Notes: generated by a model from the sequence alone, not told the origin. Shown: positions 11,117 through 22,255, counted from the first letter of the stretch. The stretch: 64,000 nucleotides of DNA from Nymphaea colorata (GCF_008831285.2 NC_045150.1:15747362-15811361), one strand, 5' to 3'. Numbers and translations: made by a program.

Positions 11117-11460
11117 GGTGCGGGTGCGGTTGCCGATGCAGGTGTGAGTGCCGGAGCAGCACATTATAAAAAATTTAAGTTCGGCGGTGCGGTAAGGGTA
11201 CTTTATTATTCTTATTTTTATTAATTTATAATATATATAACAGAATAAGCATGCATATATTATCATTATAACTTAGTTATCAATGTATATAACATACTTG
11301 AATAATTGTATTGCATAGTAAAATATCACAACAACATATATTATATAAGTCATTTAGTAATATGGCATTCTAATTGGGCTCGGGTATGAGTTGGAGCAGC
11401 GCCCATGTCTGGTGCGCACCCGACTCGATGTGACTCGGGTGCAGCAGTAAAATAGAAGAG
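11117..11460. repeat. GGTGCGGGTGCGG-ended short repeat
   Basis: GC-rich ends (GGGTGCGGGTGCGGTTGC on the left, CGACTCGATGTGACTCGGGTGC on the right) flank an AT-rich middle. The same unit is in the right arm at about 31,830-32,165. The layout suits a MITE-type element. No target duplication was resolved. Confidence 0.45.
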
Positions 11461-11497
11461 TCCGGGTGACTTAGGTTTTAAGTTTAAATATTTATTG

Positions 11498-11500
<3 letters not shown>

Positions 11501-11570
<70 letters not shown>
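11501..11570. repeat. (TA)n microsatellite, 70 bp
   Basis: Uninterrupted TA dinucleotide tract. The matching site in the right arm (31,661-31,690) is only 30 bp, so the tract changed length after the arms were duplicated. A second (TA)n lies at about 12,373-12,411. Confidence 0.95.
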
Positions 11571-11574
<4 letters not shown>

Positions 11575-11599
11575 CCAGATTTGAGTTTGTTTAAACAAG

Positions 11600-12188
11600 T
11601 GCCCTTCCATTCAATTTCTTTTGACTCCATCGGAGCTCAGCCAACTCTTGAAGGTGACTAAGCTCGATTTGAGCTTCAACAACATATCTATTGAGATTCC
11701 AGCATCACCATGGGAGCTAAAGGGCTTGGACCCATATGGGAGGGTTGGTCAGCCTCGATTTGGCCTACACTTGGCTCGTTGGCACTATCCCGGCTTCCAT
11801 GGCTCGCCTGTGCAACCTGACCTACCTGTCCCTAAACCACAACGGGCCCACTGAGGCCATACCATCTGGACTCGGTGGGCTTCCCTTGATTCACGACCTC
11901 GACCTCAACTACAACCGGCTCAGGGGGCAGGTGCCGTTCCGGAAGGAGGTGGTGGAGCGGTTGGGCCCCAAGCTCAAGCTCACCGGAAACGACGGCCTGT
12001 GTCTCGGCTCGGAGATTGTCGGCACCGGCTTGGTCAGGTTGGACGTCGATGGCTGCATCTCTGACAACGTTGCCCAGTCGTTGGCCCGTGATGGCTCAGT
12101 GGTGAGCTCGAGCGGGTCGAGTCTCAGATTGGATTCTTGGTACAGTGTGGCTCTGGCCCTGCTGCCTGCTAACCTCCTCACGTTATGA
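11600..12188 (+). pseudogene. LRR protein (PII-2-like) C-terminal fragment, left copy
   Basis: The first frame reads PSELSQLLKVTKLDLSFNNIS. After a frame break and a small insertion, a second frame from about 11,736 gives consecutive leucine-rich repeats (GLVSLDLAYTWLVGTIPASM, NLTYLSLNHN, LIHDLDLNYNRL) and the closing LGPKLKL.GNDGLCLGSE segment, then a hydrophobic tail (ALALLPANLL) before the stop at 12,188. The layout resembles plant Piriformospora indica-insensitive protein 2-type LRR proteins, which have no kinase domain. The N-terminal repeats are absent and the TA tract sits just upstream. The reading after the break is open in both arms, which suggests recent duplication. The family name is tentative; the LRR nature is clear. 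Confidence 0.65.
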
Positions 12189-12370
12189 CACTAGTGTACT
12201 TTTCCACTGCTTTTTCTTATTATCTTTTTGTCTTGCGTAAAGAACATGAACAAAGTGTACATTTTTTGCTTTTTGAGTATACAAGAGGAGTCTGTTTTCA
12301 CTTTTAATCTTCAGATGAGTAATTAGACACAATTTGAGATTCTGTGTTCGCTTCCTTTGATTATATGTTT

Positions 12371-12414
<44 letters not shown>

Positions 12415-12439
12415 ACATAGAGAGAGATAGAGATTGCAT

Positions 12440-13120
12440 ATTATAGAGGCCAATAGAAAGATCTACCTCGTTCAATGGGTCTGTTCATTTAGAGCAGGGG
12501 ATGGTTTCCTGGACTTGTCTTGATAATAAAAGGATGTTCTGAAATAAGTAGAATCAGTACCGTCCGACCAAGGAGTTCTGTATTTGATAGACTCCGTTTT
12601 ATACTGTTTGTGACCGATTCGGTACACCGATCCACGTTGAATACCAAAAGAGGGTTGTTTGAATTGGCAAGGGCGGTTCGCTACTGTTTTTTTTGTTGCT
12701 CACGGGACAACTATCCAAGTTCCGTGAATGGTTTTTGTTGGACGAACGAACAAAGAAAAAGGGAATTGTAGTCAAACACGGCACCTCTAGGCCCATGGAA
12801 CCATATGTGGAGTTGGAACACACTCTCTGCAAAGAGTGGGTACAGAGGCACCACCGAACTAATCCCCTTTGTTCCCTTTGTTTTGCTTATTTTGGATCTT
12901 GGATCTCGGGCTGTTTTACTTCGATACGAATGATATGCCTTACAATAATGCATGCAATGTCATCTGACGTGTTGATCAAAATACTTTCTATTACGTGTTC
13001 TTGTTTAGATAATCTAAAAAAGACCAAAATTTTATGTGTAATTTTTAAAAATTTTAAAATAACTAATATAAAAAATATGTAAAATTGTATTTCAACTCTG
13101 GTTCGACCCTTGCCTATATA
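12440..13120. repeat. conserved arm segment of unknown origin
   Basis: Several overlapping frames are partly kept between the arms (for example GIVVKHGTS, EPYVELEH and LCKEWVQR near 12,760-12,850, matching 30,296-30,571 reversed). No family was recognised. Similarity between the arms is equally high outside these frames, so coding function is not shown. Confidence 0.35.
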
Positions 13121-13559
13121 TACAATTGCAAATGGCAAGCAAGATTAATCTTGGTACTTCCACTTTCTAATCACGCTCAAATGTTTGATATTTATCATTT
13201 GTGGTGCATCTAATTTCTTCGAGCCTATGCATCACTTTGTTTTGTATTAATTCGAGATTATACATCTTGTTGACCTAAAGGAAGCTACAATTTCTTGAAA
13301 ATAATTAAATGGGGAATTAAGCTGGGATTTATGCCTGGTAGAATTTTCTAGTTGCGTTTTCTTTCTTAAGCACGTTTCTTGGAATGATTTTGATACATGA
13401 TCAATTGCTTCTAGAAAGGGGGATGTATCAACATGAAAATGTTGGTCAAACTAAGTTATGCCTCTAAACTACAAAAAAAAAACTCAAGAAAATGTGAAGT
13501 CATAGAGAAATTAGTCATTTACATGATTGAGTTAAAAAGTTGAGATACATGAATTAAAG

Positions 13560-13860
13560 GAACTTTTAGGGGTTATTTGGCAGTAGGGACGCTTTATAAG
13601 CATCCCATGAATCAACCAAAAAATTGAGGCAGATTCATGTAACAATAATTCAAGGTTCTATATCCTTCCAAATAAGGGTGAACAATGATCCAAGCAACTT
13701 GAACTCGGCTTGTTAAAGCTTGGCTCAAACTCAAGTTCGAGCTAGCTTTTCAACTCAATGAGCCGGGCTTTAGTTGGTCGTTCAGCTTATGTTATCGAGC
13801 CAAGTTCGAGTTTGTTTAAGCTTGCTCATCCAACTCGGCTCGTTAGCACGAGAAACCGAT
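13560..13860. repeat. hAT-MITE-like block plus GAGCTCG-rich repeat
   Basis: The segment around GGGGTTATTTGGCAGTAGGG...GCATCCCATGAATC resembles sequence at 6,830-6,900 (GGGATCATTTGATGGTAGAG...TATCCCATGAAT). It is followed by a GCTCGAG-rich stretch. Both also occur in the right arm at 29,410-29,710. Confidence 0.4.
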
Positions 13861-14009
13861 ATTTATTGTTTTACTTTTCCTCATTGATTTGCCATTTTTC
13901 ATTTTTTTTCTCTCCCTTCACACTCTTCCTCTTCCATCCTCCGATGCCATATTGCCATCGTCATTCGCTCAGTTCGCTGCAGCTAAGGCCTCTGCTCAGT
14001 AAGCGTTCT

Positions 14010-14321
14010 TCACTTTCCATTGACGTGTTTTATCAGCAATGATCGCCCCTGCTCGCCATCGCCATGGACTGCTTGCTCTTCATTGTTCCCAGTCACCATC
14101 GAGGTTGTCTGGTTAACGTTCGCCATGTTCCCTAGAATAGCAGGGACCTGTTCAGCTCATCGTCTCTGAAATAGCATGTGGGTGAGGTGCCTGCCCCAAA
14201 AGTAGCGAATGCCATCGCCTTCAAAGGAGGAAAATCAAGCCCTTCACTACTGCAGCTCATTCCTTTCATCAGTATTTTCTGAATTGTCTGAATGATGGAG
14301 TCCTTTGCCTCAAGCAAAACC

Positions 14322-14363
<42 letters not shown>

Positions 14364-14930
14364 AAATCAGAGAAAACAAGGTTTCTGAAACCCTCTCTCC
14401 CTCAAATGAGGGAGGGTCTCAAAAACCCAATGATCTCTGCTCGACCAAGGGTTTCAGTCGAGTTAAGGGTTCAGCCAAACCTGTGGTTGTCAAGATAGCA
14501 GGAGTCACCGGGCAGGGAGAGACCAGAGAGGCAATTAGGGTGCAAACCTGTGGAACTTCCGCTTTGGGTGGAATCGCTGTGCTTTCAGCCTGTTCTGAGT
14601 CTGCAATTACTGAAGCCTCGGTGGGTTGTAACCGACAACACCCTGTTGTTGTGCTGCTGGAGCACCCTTGCTCCCTTTCCACTGCATATCCATCTTCTTC
14701 GACTTCCAGCCTGCACGGCCAGACTGTGGATACCCACCAGCCACGCTCGTCCCACTGCTACCTCCACCGTGCCACCCTCCATAGGTTTGATTCATCATCT
14801 GGCCCTTATCGTTCATCCTTCAGCTTCAAGAGCCAAAGCGAACACAGCAAAACAGAATTACCCGTCGCCGAACTCCTCCCCAACACAAACCAACCAAATC
14901 CGTTACCTGAATCCCTCAATGTATGATCCC
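14010..14930 (-). pseudogene. unidentified multi-segment gene fragment, left copy
   Basis: Several coding-like segments lie in the same orientation and order in both arms. Going 5' to 3' on the minus strand here: a Gly-rich segment at 14,816-14,607 (TYGGWHGGGSSG, GYPQSG); an acidic segment with a Cys pair better seen in the right arm (CALC...DVFYHP); a segment at 14,317-14,132 (IIQTIQKILMKGMSCSSEGLDF, FATFGAGTSP); and an ATG-started 38-codon segment at 14,126-14,010 ending SLLIKHVNGK and a stop. A (CT)n tract at 14,322-14,363 separates parts. The segments may be exons or captured pieces of one gene. I do not recognise the protein. Confidence 0.4.
14322..14363. repeat. (CT)n microsatellite
   Basis: Nearly pure CT dinucleotide tract, matched by a GA tract at about 28,937-28,970 in the right arm. 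Confidence 0.9.
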
Positions 14931-14992
14931 CAATCTCAAAACGAAACGATGTGCTGCACTGAAAGCGGAATCTATCAAATTCCCTAATGCTC

Positions 14993-16211
14993 TGTTTGGT
15001 TGGAGGGAAAGGGAGGGAAAGGAAGGGAGGGAAAGGGAAGGGAAGAGAAAGGATAGGGAAAGGAATGGAATGGAAAGGAAAGGAAAGAGGTGATTAAAAA
15101 TCTTGTTTGGATAAGAATGAAATGAAAGGTTAAAATCACGTTTGTTTAGACTACATAAAGGAAAGGAAAGGATATAATTTACAATTCTTTACAATAATAC
15201 CCCAATCAAAATGTTTAAAAAATTAAGAATGCGATGAGCGTTTCTCAAGTAGGCATTAGGCAAGATCAAACCGAGAATGCCTCCCAAACTCACTCAATTG
15301 GTACTCAAACAAGAGACTGTTGGAGGCGACCGATCCTTTTCCAAGCGCGATAAAGTCAAGGTATGTGTGGGTGAAGAAGAAAACCATGCAGCTTCCTCAA
15401 GAACAGCCAATCATCGTTGTGAGATGGAGAGATTGATAGAGACAATGTAGCTGTTTATGAATCCATTCCCACTCATGGATTCCAATTGACTGTGGTGGCA
15501 GGAAGCTTGTGGACTCTAATGGGGAGGCCTTTGAGGAATTCGACAAAGGGGAAAGCAGTGGGGTGATCCTGCTCGAAGGGCTCCCATTGGAAGTTGAGCA
15601 CCATGTGGTGGAGGATGATCGCCATCTCCAGCTTCACCATCATCTTCATGCCATTGCTTCTTCCTTCCCCCACCCGCTGCTGCTCCTCATGAAAATCAAG
15701 TGACAGAGAAGAAAAAGGGCGGCCGGGCCCTCCCTGCTGCTGAAATAGGGGCAGCTGGTGGCCGCCCTCTTGGTGGTGACCACCTGCCTCCATCGCAGTG
15801 AAGAAGAGAGACAGGATGGGGAGGAGGTCCGGTCTCTGTCGCCACAAAAAAATAAATAAATAAATAAAAAACAAAACCAAAGAAGAAGAAGAAGAGGCCA
15901 GGGAGGAGGCCTCAAAGAAGAAGAAGAAGAAGAAAAGAACGTACCTTCAGAAAATGGGTGTTTAAAAAGGAGGAGGAGGTCCGGTAGGGACGAGCGGCCT
16001 GTTTCTCGCGCAGCAGGGGAGGAGGCCTTGGCTCTTCCTCCTCCTTTTTTTTGTTGAAGAAAAAAACATTGAAGGGGTATTGTGTGCAGTCAACACTTTT
16101 GCTACCTTCTCCCTTTCCTTTACTTCCCAATCCGTCCGATTTGAGAGGGATTGCATTTACACTACATAATCCCTCCCTTTCCTTCCCTTTCCCTCGAACC
16201 AAACAGGCTGT
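14993..16211. mobile_element. candidate TIR element carrying a P450 exon
   Basis: The left end TGCTCTGTTTGGTTGGAGGG and the right end, read in reverse as CAGCCTGTTTGGTTCGAGGG, form imperfect terminal inverted repeats that continue into GGGAAAGGG-rich subterminal sequence on both sides. TAA flanks both ends (14,990-14,992 and 16,212-16,214), as expected for a 3-bp PIF/Harbinger-type target duplication. The interior includes a P450 C-terminal fragment and purine-rich stretches. No transposase is present, so it would be non-autonomous and gene-capturing. The right arm of the inverted duplication holds only the left end, up to 28,125. Confidence 0.5.
15497..15634 (-). pseudogene. cytochrome P450 C-terminal exon fragment
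   Basis: Inside a 135-codon minus-strand frame (15,880-15,473), the last third reads KLEMAIILHHMVLNFQWE, then a PTAFPFVEF.KGLPIRVHKL segment. This matches the end of plant P450s: the helix after the heme loop, with its L(E/A)...LHH.(V/L) pattern, and the terminal beta strands ending KGLP(I/V)RV. The heme-binding FxxGxRxCxG motif that should lie just upstream is absent, replaced by unrelated Gln/Gly-rich sequence, so this is only a captured exon end. It lies within the candidate TIR element. The P450 subfamily is not assignable. Confidence 0.55.
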
Positions 16212-16214
16212 AAG

Positions 16215-17900
16215 AAACCTGCAAGAAAAGTCCTACAGAAAACGATAATCGAAAACCTTACCTAACTATGAGAGAGAGAGAGTTGTGGAGAAATCTAGGG
16301 TTTCGAGAATGGATCCCGAGCCCTGCAAAGTTCCGTTTCCAATGAAATCAACCCGCTGGTGAGATCAGTAACGGTAGAAACTAGGGCTCACAGAACCAGC
16401 AAGAGGGAGAAAGGGGAAAGATGGAATAAGGAAGAAGAAAAGAAAAGTGCAGGGATGATGTCGTCAGACCTAGCCACCAGGAAAGGAAAACGAGAACGGC
16501 TCAGGAAGAAAGTGAGGAGAAGCGACTGGTGAGGAAGCGACTGGTCATTTGAGCAAAACGAGGAAGGGTTTCTGAAACCCACCGAATGTCTGTTTTCTGT
16601 CTAACCTCTTCGAGTGAGCTTGTCCTCCCTCAAACCCTCGCTTGAGCAAAAAGGCCTGTATTCTCTCAACCCCTTGCTCTTAGAAAGGGTTCTTACCCAA
16701 ACCTCCAGGTGTTTTGGAGACTGAAACCCATTCTAGGTCTTCAGGCTGAAGATTGTTTTTTTTCTTTTTTTAGATTTTTGTAACTTATGATTGTTCCTTT
16801 TCCTTAGCAACCTTCTGCTACTGCTGTCTTCTTCCATATTTCATACATGAAGGAATGTCGCCCTTTCCCATGAAGCATATGGAAGACTAGAACAAGCAAT
16901 TAATCGATTTAAACAAGCCGGTCGAGTCAATCTCGTGCTCAAATACAATTGGTCGAGTCAAGCTCGAGCTACCATTGCAAAGCTCGACTCGAGTTTGAGC
17001 CGACCTCAAGCTGACCAAACCAAGAGTCAAGCCGAGCTCTAGCTGGTTGGACTTGGGCTCGGCTTGGCTCAACTCGTGTCAGCACTACTTCCAAATCGTT
17101 AGTGCAAGTTCTAGGTTGGAAGCCAAGCTGCCCCTTCAACCACTAAAAGCCCTTGACGTGTTTTGGATTCTTTTTTTTAGGAGTCAACAACAATACATTG
17201 TTATTATCCCATAAATCTGCTTGAAAAAATGGAGTATATTTATGCAACAATTGGGCAAGTTAGTGAAACAACAACGTGGTGTTACTTTTACCGAACAGCC
17301 CCTCAAGCTCACCCTTCTCCTAGTCTAAATTTAATCATGCACAGCCACATTTGGCACATACAAAAATACTAATTGCATTTTTGAACTAGAAGAATTGGTG
17401 CTATATTAAATTGTGCAATTTGAAATCATGAGTCCTATTTGTAAGCTTAATAATCTAAATTAAGTATGAAAAGTAATTACTATAATTCGACCAGAAAAAA
17501 AGTCACGACCAAAATAAAGATTTCAAAACAGATTGTAGAAACACTGACTCTAAGGCTAAGTACTTAATTATATATTCTAAATGATGCTGTACAGTCAAAT
17601 TTTGAGCGCAAATATAAACTGGAGACAAACACATTACAAGCACATAAATACACTTCATAAAAGTTAAAAAATTAATATCCAAGTACACCTTCTTCCATAT
17701 AAGTACACCACGTTTAAAAAGAAGAGAATCTTGATTTTTTAAACTGTAAAGCTCGCACGAACCCTCGGAACCAAGCAACTTCCACTTGTCACCCTGTTTG
17801 TTAGTGGTCTTTAAACATTAATTAGATTCGAACTTGAAGACGCTTTAAACAAGTCACTTTTAACAACTTTTTTCCTTTCAAAACAAAGGCACTGCAAAGA
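16215..17900. other. non-coding spacer with GAGCTCG-type repeat
   Basis: No gene recognised. 16,260-16,600 is purine-rich with a short GA run. 16,895-17,090 is a dispersed TCGAGC/GCTCGA-rich repeat. 17,150-17,300 resembles the MITE-like block at 13,560. Confidence 0.4.
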
Positions 17901-19690
17901 ATGGCAGGTTCGAGCCAAGGTGAGCCAGCTCCAATTTGTTCTTGTCTCAAAAGCCAAGATCGAACTTGGCTCGAACGCTCAAGACAAGTATGAGTGGACT
18001 AGCTCGAACTCAAACTGCCGATACTAAACTCAGGCAAAAATTGGGCTGGAGCTTAGCCGGACAATATTTAAAAAAAAATAAATAAAATTCAATTTGAACA
18101 TGAGTAGGAACAGCCAGATTAGAATTTGAGAGTTGGAACTTGCTAGCAAGGGGGGAATCCGATGTTGCTGTTTATTGTCGTGATGATATTGAAAATTATC
18201 TTTTACACGTTATCTTATTGATCTTGATCTTACTCAAGTTTATGTAAATGGAGCTTGCCAAGCTCGAACTCTACTCGTTTACTTAACTTTAACCCAGACA
18301 CGACTCATTTATTAGATGAGTCGAGCTCGATCTGAGTTTAACTAAGAGACGTCAAGAGTGAACCAGAGTAGGCTCAAATCATCAAGCATCCATAATACTG
18401 TGGTGGCGTCCTGCCATGGAGTAATTGAATATCCCGTATGTCACAGAAGAAGATACATCATGCCATGGATTGTTCAAGAATTGCTGCAATACTTCATGCA
18501 GTGAACAAATAATACCATCTAAACTGAGAAGGAAAGCATCAAATAGCTGACTGGTTATATGCGCCATACTGGTGCACAAATTTTCATGTGCAAGTATGGT
18601 TGATGATGACTAAAATACCCTTAATTCACACTGAAAAAAACTTTTGTCATAGTCACATTTCTTTTTTTAACAAATGACCAAAATGTCCTTCCATCGTTTA
18701 CCATGTAACGTGCACACTGCGCACACAACTTTCTCTCTCAAATGGCAGTCATTGGGGCAGCGAGTTTGGTATTTTCGTCTAAGAAAAAGGTACCAAACCC
18801 TTAGGTGCTGGACCCATAAGGATGCTCCTAGGGGCAGAGACAAGGGGGGCTTGCATGGGCCATTGCCCTACTTCAATTTTTTTGAAAAAAAAAATTATAT
18901 GTAAATTTAAAAAAAAATCACTTGTTCTATATAAAAATTTTGGAAAATAGTGTTTTGGTCCCAGTCAAAATTTAGAAACTTTAATTCAGACCCCCCTCAT
19001 GAAAAATTTTTGGATAAGCCCCTAGATGCTCCTATGTTAAGCTTGCTTTGACTAACATGATAGTCATGAGAGCTTAATGGTTTTTGTAAGCCCATCTGCA
19101 ATCTGTTCTTTGGATGATGTTCGTCTCACAACAATAATGCCTTGAGCAACTTTGTCCTTAACAAAATGAACATCCACTTCAATGTGCTGCCTTCTATTAT
19201 GAAAAAGTTGGAATGGCTGCTATGTTTTTTTGTTCTTATTCCAAGTTCAAGTATAAATATGTGTACCACGTTGCATCTTCTGCTATGTTGGCCACTGCAT
19301 GACATTCGATCGGCCTCTATGCTACATTGAGAAACAACTTGCTGTTTTTTTTAACTTTCTGCAACAAGATTTGGTCCCAAGAAGGCTGCATAAATGTTGA
19401 CCATCGATCAATCATTTGGGCTTTCAGCTCCGTTTGCATCGCCATATATATGGACTTCTTTGTTCTTGGATGGTTTGAACTTTGACGATTAGACCTAGTG
19501 AATGGTAGCTTTTAAGAATGCTAATATTCTCTTGACAGCTCCCCATTGAGATTCCGTAGGATCCGAAATAAATTGGCAGAACCTTGTAATTACCCCAAAA
19601 TTTTCAAGTTTCGTATATATCTAGCATTTTCACAATTATTTTCAACAATTTTGGGTCTCAAATACTTCAATTTATCGCAGTTCTGATCCA
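17901..19690. other. non-coding spacer
   Basis: GCTCGAA-rich repeat fragments lie at 17,910-18,050 and 18,240-18,370. The rest is unremarkable AT-rich DNA. Open frames are short and show no recognisable domain. Confidence 0.4.
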
Positions 19691-20200
19691 ATTACCCTCT
19701 AATTTGGTTATTGACTATATTTTCGAACTCATCTGAATTTAAATCTAAACATCCAACCCAAGCCCTACCTCAATCTAGGATGATAATTCATGACAAATCT
19801 AGATCTAAACCCCATCCAAAATCCCAAGTCAAGATCCGAAAACAAGCCTGAGATAAATGTTAGATTATGGATTTTGGATTTCATACTTTAGATTTTGGAT
19901 CCTGGATCCTAGGTATTGGATATCAGATCTTGGATTATAGATCTTAGATTTTGGATTTTAGATTTTGGATATCATATTTTGGATATGAAGCATTAGATTA
20001 TGGATTTTGTATCTCCAATTTTGGATATTGAATTTTGATCTCAAACCTTGGACTTTGGATAGTGAATTTTCATAACATGGTATATGACATCTTGTATCTT
20101 TATGTGTTCTCTGTTTGAAATTTAAAACAAGAATATCTCAGATCTTGATCTTAGTTTTTGCATTCAGATCTAAATTTTTTTTGTTACGTCCACGTTCTAC
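19690..20200. repeat. degenerate GATTTTGGAT-type tandem region
   Basis: Roughly 10-14-base steps built on TTAGATTTTGGAT/ATGGATTTTG follow each other, diverged and without fixed period. A complementary-looking stretch (GATCCAAA/ATCTAAATCC steps) is at 26,890-27,190. Confidence 0.55.
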
Positions 20201-20789
20201 AAGACTCCAGGTCTACGTAACCTAGTTCTATTCCTTTGGTATTATGCAAACTTTGCCGATGGCCATATCTATAAAATTATTTTCTGTAACAGTACGAAGT
20301 TCAAGGATGCTGTTTCATATTGAAATCGTGGAAGCATTGCAATATGTGGCCCATATCTTTTTGTTATTGCCTTCAGTGTGAATAGGGGAAAAGTGAATTC
20401 CTTGAAGCATTTTTAAGATTAATCTAATTAATGTTTAAAGAGCATTAACAAATAGGGTGACAAGTGCAAGTATGCTGGGTTCTTGGGGTTCATGCAAATT
20501 TTACAATTTTAAGATTCTCATTTCTAAACAAAGTGTACTTGGATACTATGTGAGGGATAAAGACTTTTTGACCTTTATCGGGTTTATTCATGTGCTTGGA
20601 ATATGTTACTATGCAAGATGAAACTTGGACTAGGAGAAGGATGAGAACTTAAGAAAATAATCCAAAACATGTCAAGGTTATTTTGTGATTGAACACTTGA
20701 GGTTAGTAAACTGGGCCTTTAGGCAATTCCGCTTACAATGGAACCTTGAATTTGACCTGGTTCGACCAAGAACCTGGCTTGGTTCTCAG

Positions 20790-21380
20790 GAGAGGAAGCA
20801 ACTATCTGAATTAACAACGTAGAAAGCCATACCGGCATTCTCACTCATTTTGTTGGCCAATTCATTCCCAAATGCCTTTACCAAGTAAAAAGCTCGTCAA
20901 AAGTTCGTTGACCATCTGGGTGAATGTAGTGGACCTATGATCCGGTAGAGAGCCGATGCTCCTACCCAATTTCTTGTCTCCCTAAGGTACAAGATCTGTT
21001 TTCAGTGCTTTAAAGGTACTATCATCTTGTTGTGCTCCAATTTGTGCATTGGTGACCCCTCTTTGTAGCACAGGACGTTGACACCCCTAACACTCAAAAT
21101 AAACGTAGTTGACATTGCTATCCTACATATATAAAAAAAAAAAAGCAAAGTTAGAATAATTATTCAAAGTAAAGCTCACCAAACATCATAGTGCTTAAGG
21201 CAATCACTTTTTCCATTTAAGTGTTAAAAAAACAGCATAAATCCACCAAAAATAAAAGATACAATTTGTACAACCAAAAGCCTCATTCAGTGGGTTGCAC
21301 ACATGAACATGAACATGTAGACACACATTTATATGCGTTGATAGAAGAAGAAAAACGATGGAATGTAACCTAAACATTCC
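20790..21380. repeat. direct repeat, copy 1 (pairs with 25,955-26,450)
   Basis: Two blocks are shared in order with 25,955-26,450. The first includes CATTTTGTTGGCCAATTCATT and GTAGTGGAC.TATGATC. The second runs from TAACACTCAAAATAAAC to the GTTGATAGAAGAA block. A minus-strand frame in the first block (NELANKM-like) is not kept open in both copies. No domain recognised. Confidence 0.7.
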
Positions 21381-21439
21381 CTTGGGCCACAAAGCAGGGT
21401 TATTTATTAATCATCTGATGTCTGCAGTTATTTCTTTTT

Positions 21440-21600
21440 ATGTAGATGAGCCCACTTCTAGTGGATTTATTGACTACTTGAGATGGACTAAGACCCATCT
21501 CCCAATAACTTGTTTGGGTATGCCTCTTTGTCAAGGGAACTTCAGAAGTGACTATTGTGCGGAATTTGAAGGGAAAGTTACAGAAAAATTATCATTCTAG
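21440..21600 (+). pseudogene. LINE reverse-transcriptase C-terminal scrap
   Basis: The frame contains SGFIDYLRWTKTHLPITCLG followed by MPLCQGNFRSDYCAEFEGKV and TEKLSF. This matches the plant LINE RT segment after the catalytic FADD box, which reads G...LP..YLG(V/I)PL....L...D(Y/F)..L...(V/I)..KL..W. A TAG replaces the codon of the expected Trp. About 160 bp remains, with no further LINE sequence recognised on either side. Confidence 0.6.
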
Positions 21601-21621
21601 AAGTGCCGCTCGCTCGATCTC

Positions 21622-21849
21622 TTATTGTTTTGATGATAAAAATCTGGAAAAAACCGTGAAAGACTCAACCTGTACCAAGGCTTCCTGTGTTGCGGGGGAT
21701 TGTCTCTTGCAGAATATCTTCTGATTATTATTTTTCTCCTCTGACAGACTTGTGTTCTCGATCGTTGCACTTATTTTCTCAAACTTGGAAGAATTAAGAT
21801 AATATTGTCTCAAACTTGGAAGAATTAAGATAATAAGATCGTTTTGCAT
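21622..21849 (-). other. conserved unidentified coding-like fragment, copy 1
   Basis: A minus-strand frame includes SKFEKISATIENTS and EEKNNNQKIFCKR. A plus-strand frame at 40,380-40,562 reads SKYETIRATIKNTSSSGEKNNN..ILYKR, so the two regions are inverted copies. A 28-bp unit is duplicated in tandem (21,777-21,804 and 21,808-21,835). I recognise no protein family. Confidence 0.45.
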
Positions 21850-22084
21850 TAGAACCTTTTCTATCAGTCTTTGAGATTTGAAAACTTTGGTGAATAAATT
21901 GGTTGGTTGTGTGAATATTTGGCAAAAAAATAGTGAAGATTTCTTAAAATCATTTGAAAAGTCGAATAATTTAGGTCTTTTACCTAGGTTCTTAAGTTTT
22001 CCAAATGTAACATTATTACCCCTCTCTCTCTATATATATATATACATGGTTGTACATTACATGTGGCTGAGGTAACCGAGTGGT

Positions 22085-22255
22085 AGCCATGCCTGCATGC
22101 ATGAACAGGAATTACAGGTCTTTAATTTATGTATATATTATCTTTTATAAAATTTCTCATTTACTTCCTGAAAATGTAGAAGACTCAACTCCTCCTCCGG
22201 CACACATTGCTTCACATTTCCAAATCCAGTGGCACGGTTCATGATTACATTTAAA
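22085..22255 (-). promoter_or_regulatory. orphan copy of the LRR-XII promoter/leader
   Basis: Matches in order the sequence upstream of the 4,597 ATG: CATGCATGAACAGGAATT, then TTTAATTTATGTATA, then the CACATTG.TTCACATTTCCAAAT and CATGATTACAT blocks. It begins at a CATGCCTG remnant of the start-codon region and has no receptor coding sequence attached. It is a relic of a third or fourth gene copy. Confidence 0.55.

Larger units (their letters stand above)
10879..15118. repeat. large inverted duplication, left arm
   Basis: From ACAGGAACCTCACACCACTT at the outer edge to GATTAAAAATCTTGTTTGGA at the inner edge, this arm is repeated in reverse complement at 28,125-32,393. By eye the arms differ by scattered substitutions and small indels, and collinearity holds along the whole length. 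Differences include the TA tract (70 bp here, 30 bp in the other arm) and an insertion in the LRR fragment. The arms are separated by about 13 kb. Confidence 0.9.

Noticed and set aside
12520-13138. Small genes in the 12.5-13.1 kb segment
   Set aside because: Several frames on both strands are equally open and none matches a family. Conservation with the other arm is not limited to coding frames.
14585-14987. Overlapping open frames on both strands in the left arm
   Set aside because: Only the minus-strand Gly-rich reading is preserved together with its order in the right arm. The plus-strand frames are its shadows.
15845-15940. Possible simple-sequence coding tract (AAATA and GAAGAAGAA runs)
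   Set aside because: Low-complexity tracts inside the TIR element. They explain the Phe/Leu-rich minus-strand start of the 135-codon frame and do not belong to the P450 piece.
22072-22110. Possible tRNA gene (TGGCTGAGGTAACCGAGTGGT)
   Set aside because: It resembles an A box but has no B box (GGTTCGAATCC) or cloverleaf partner downstream. The sequence runs into the receptor promoter relic.
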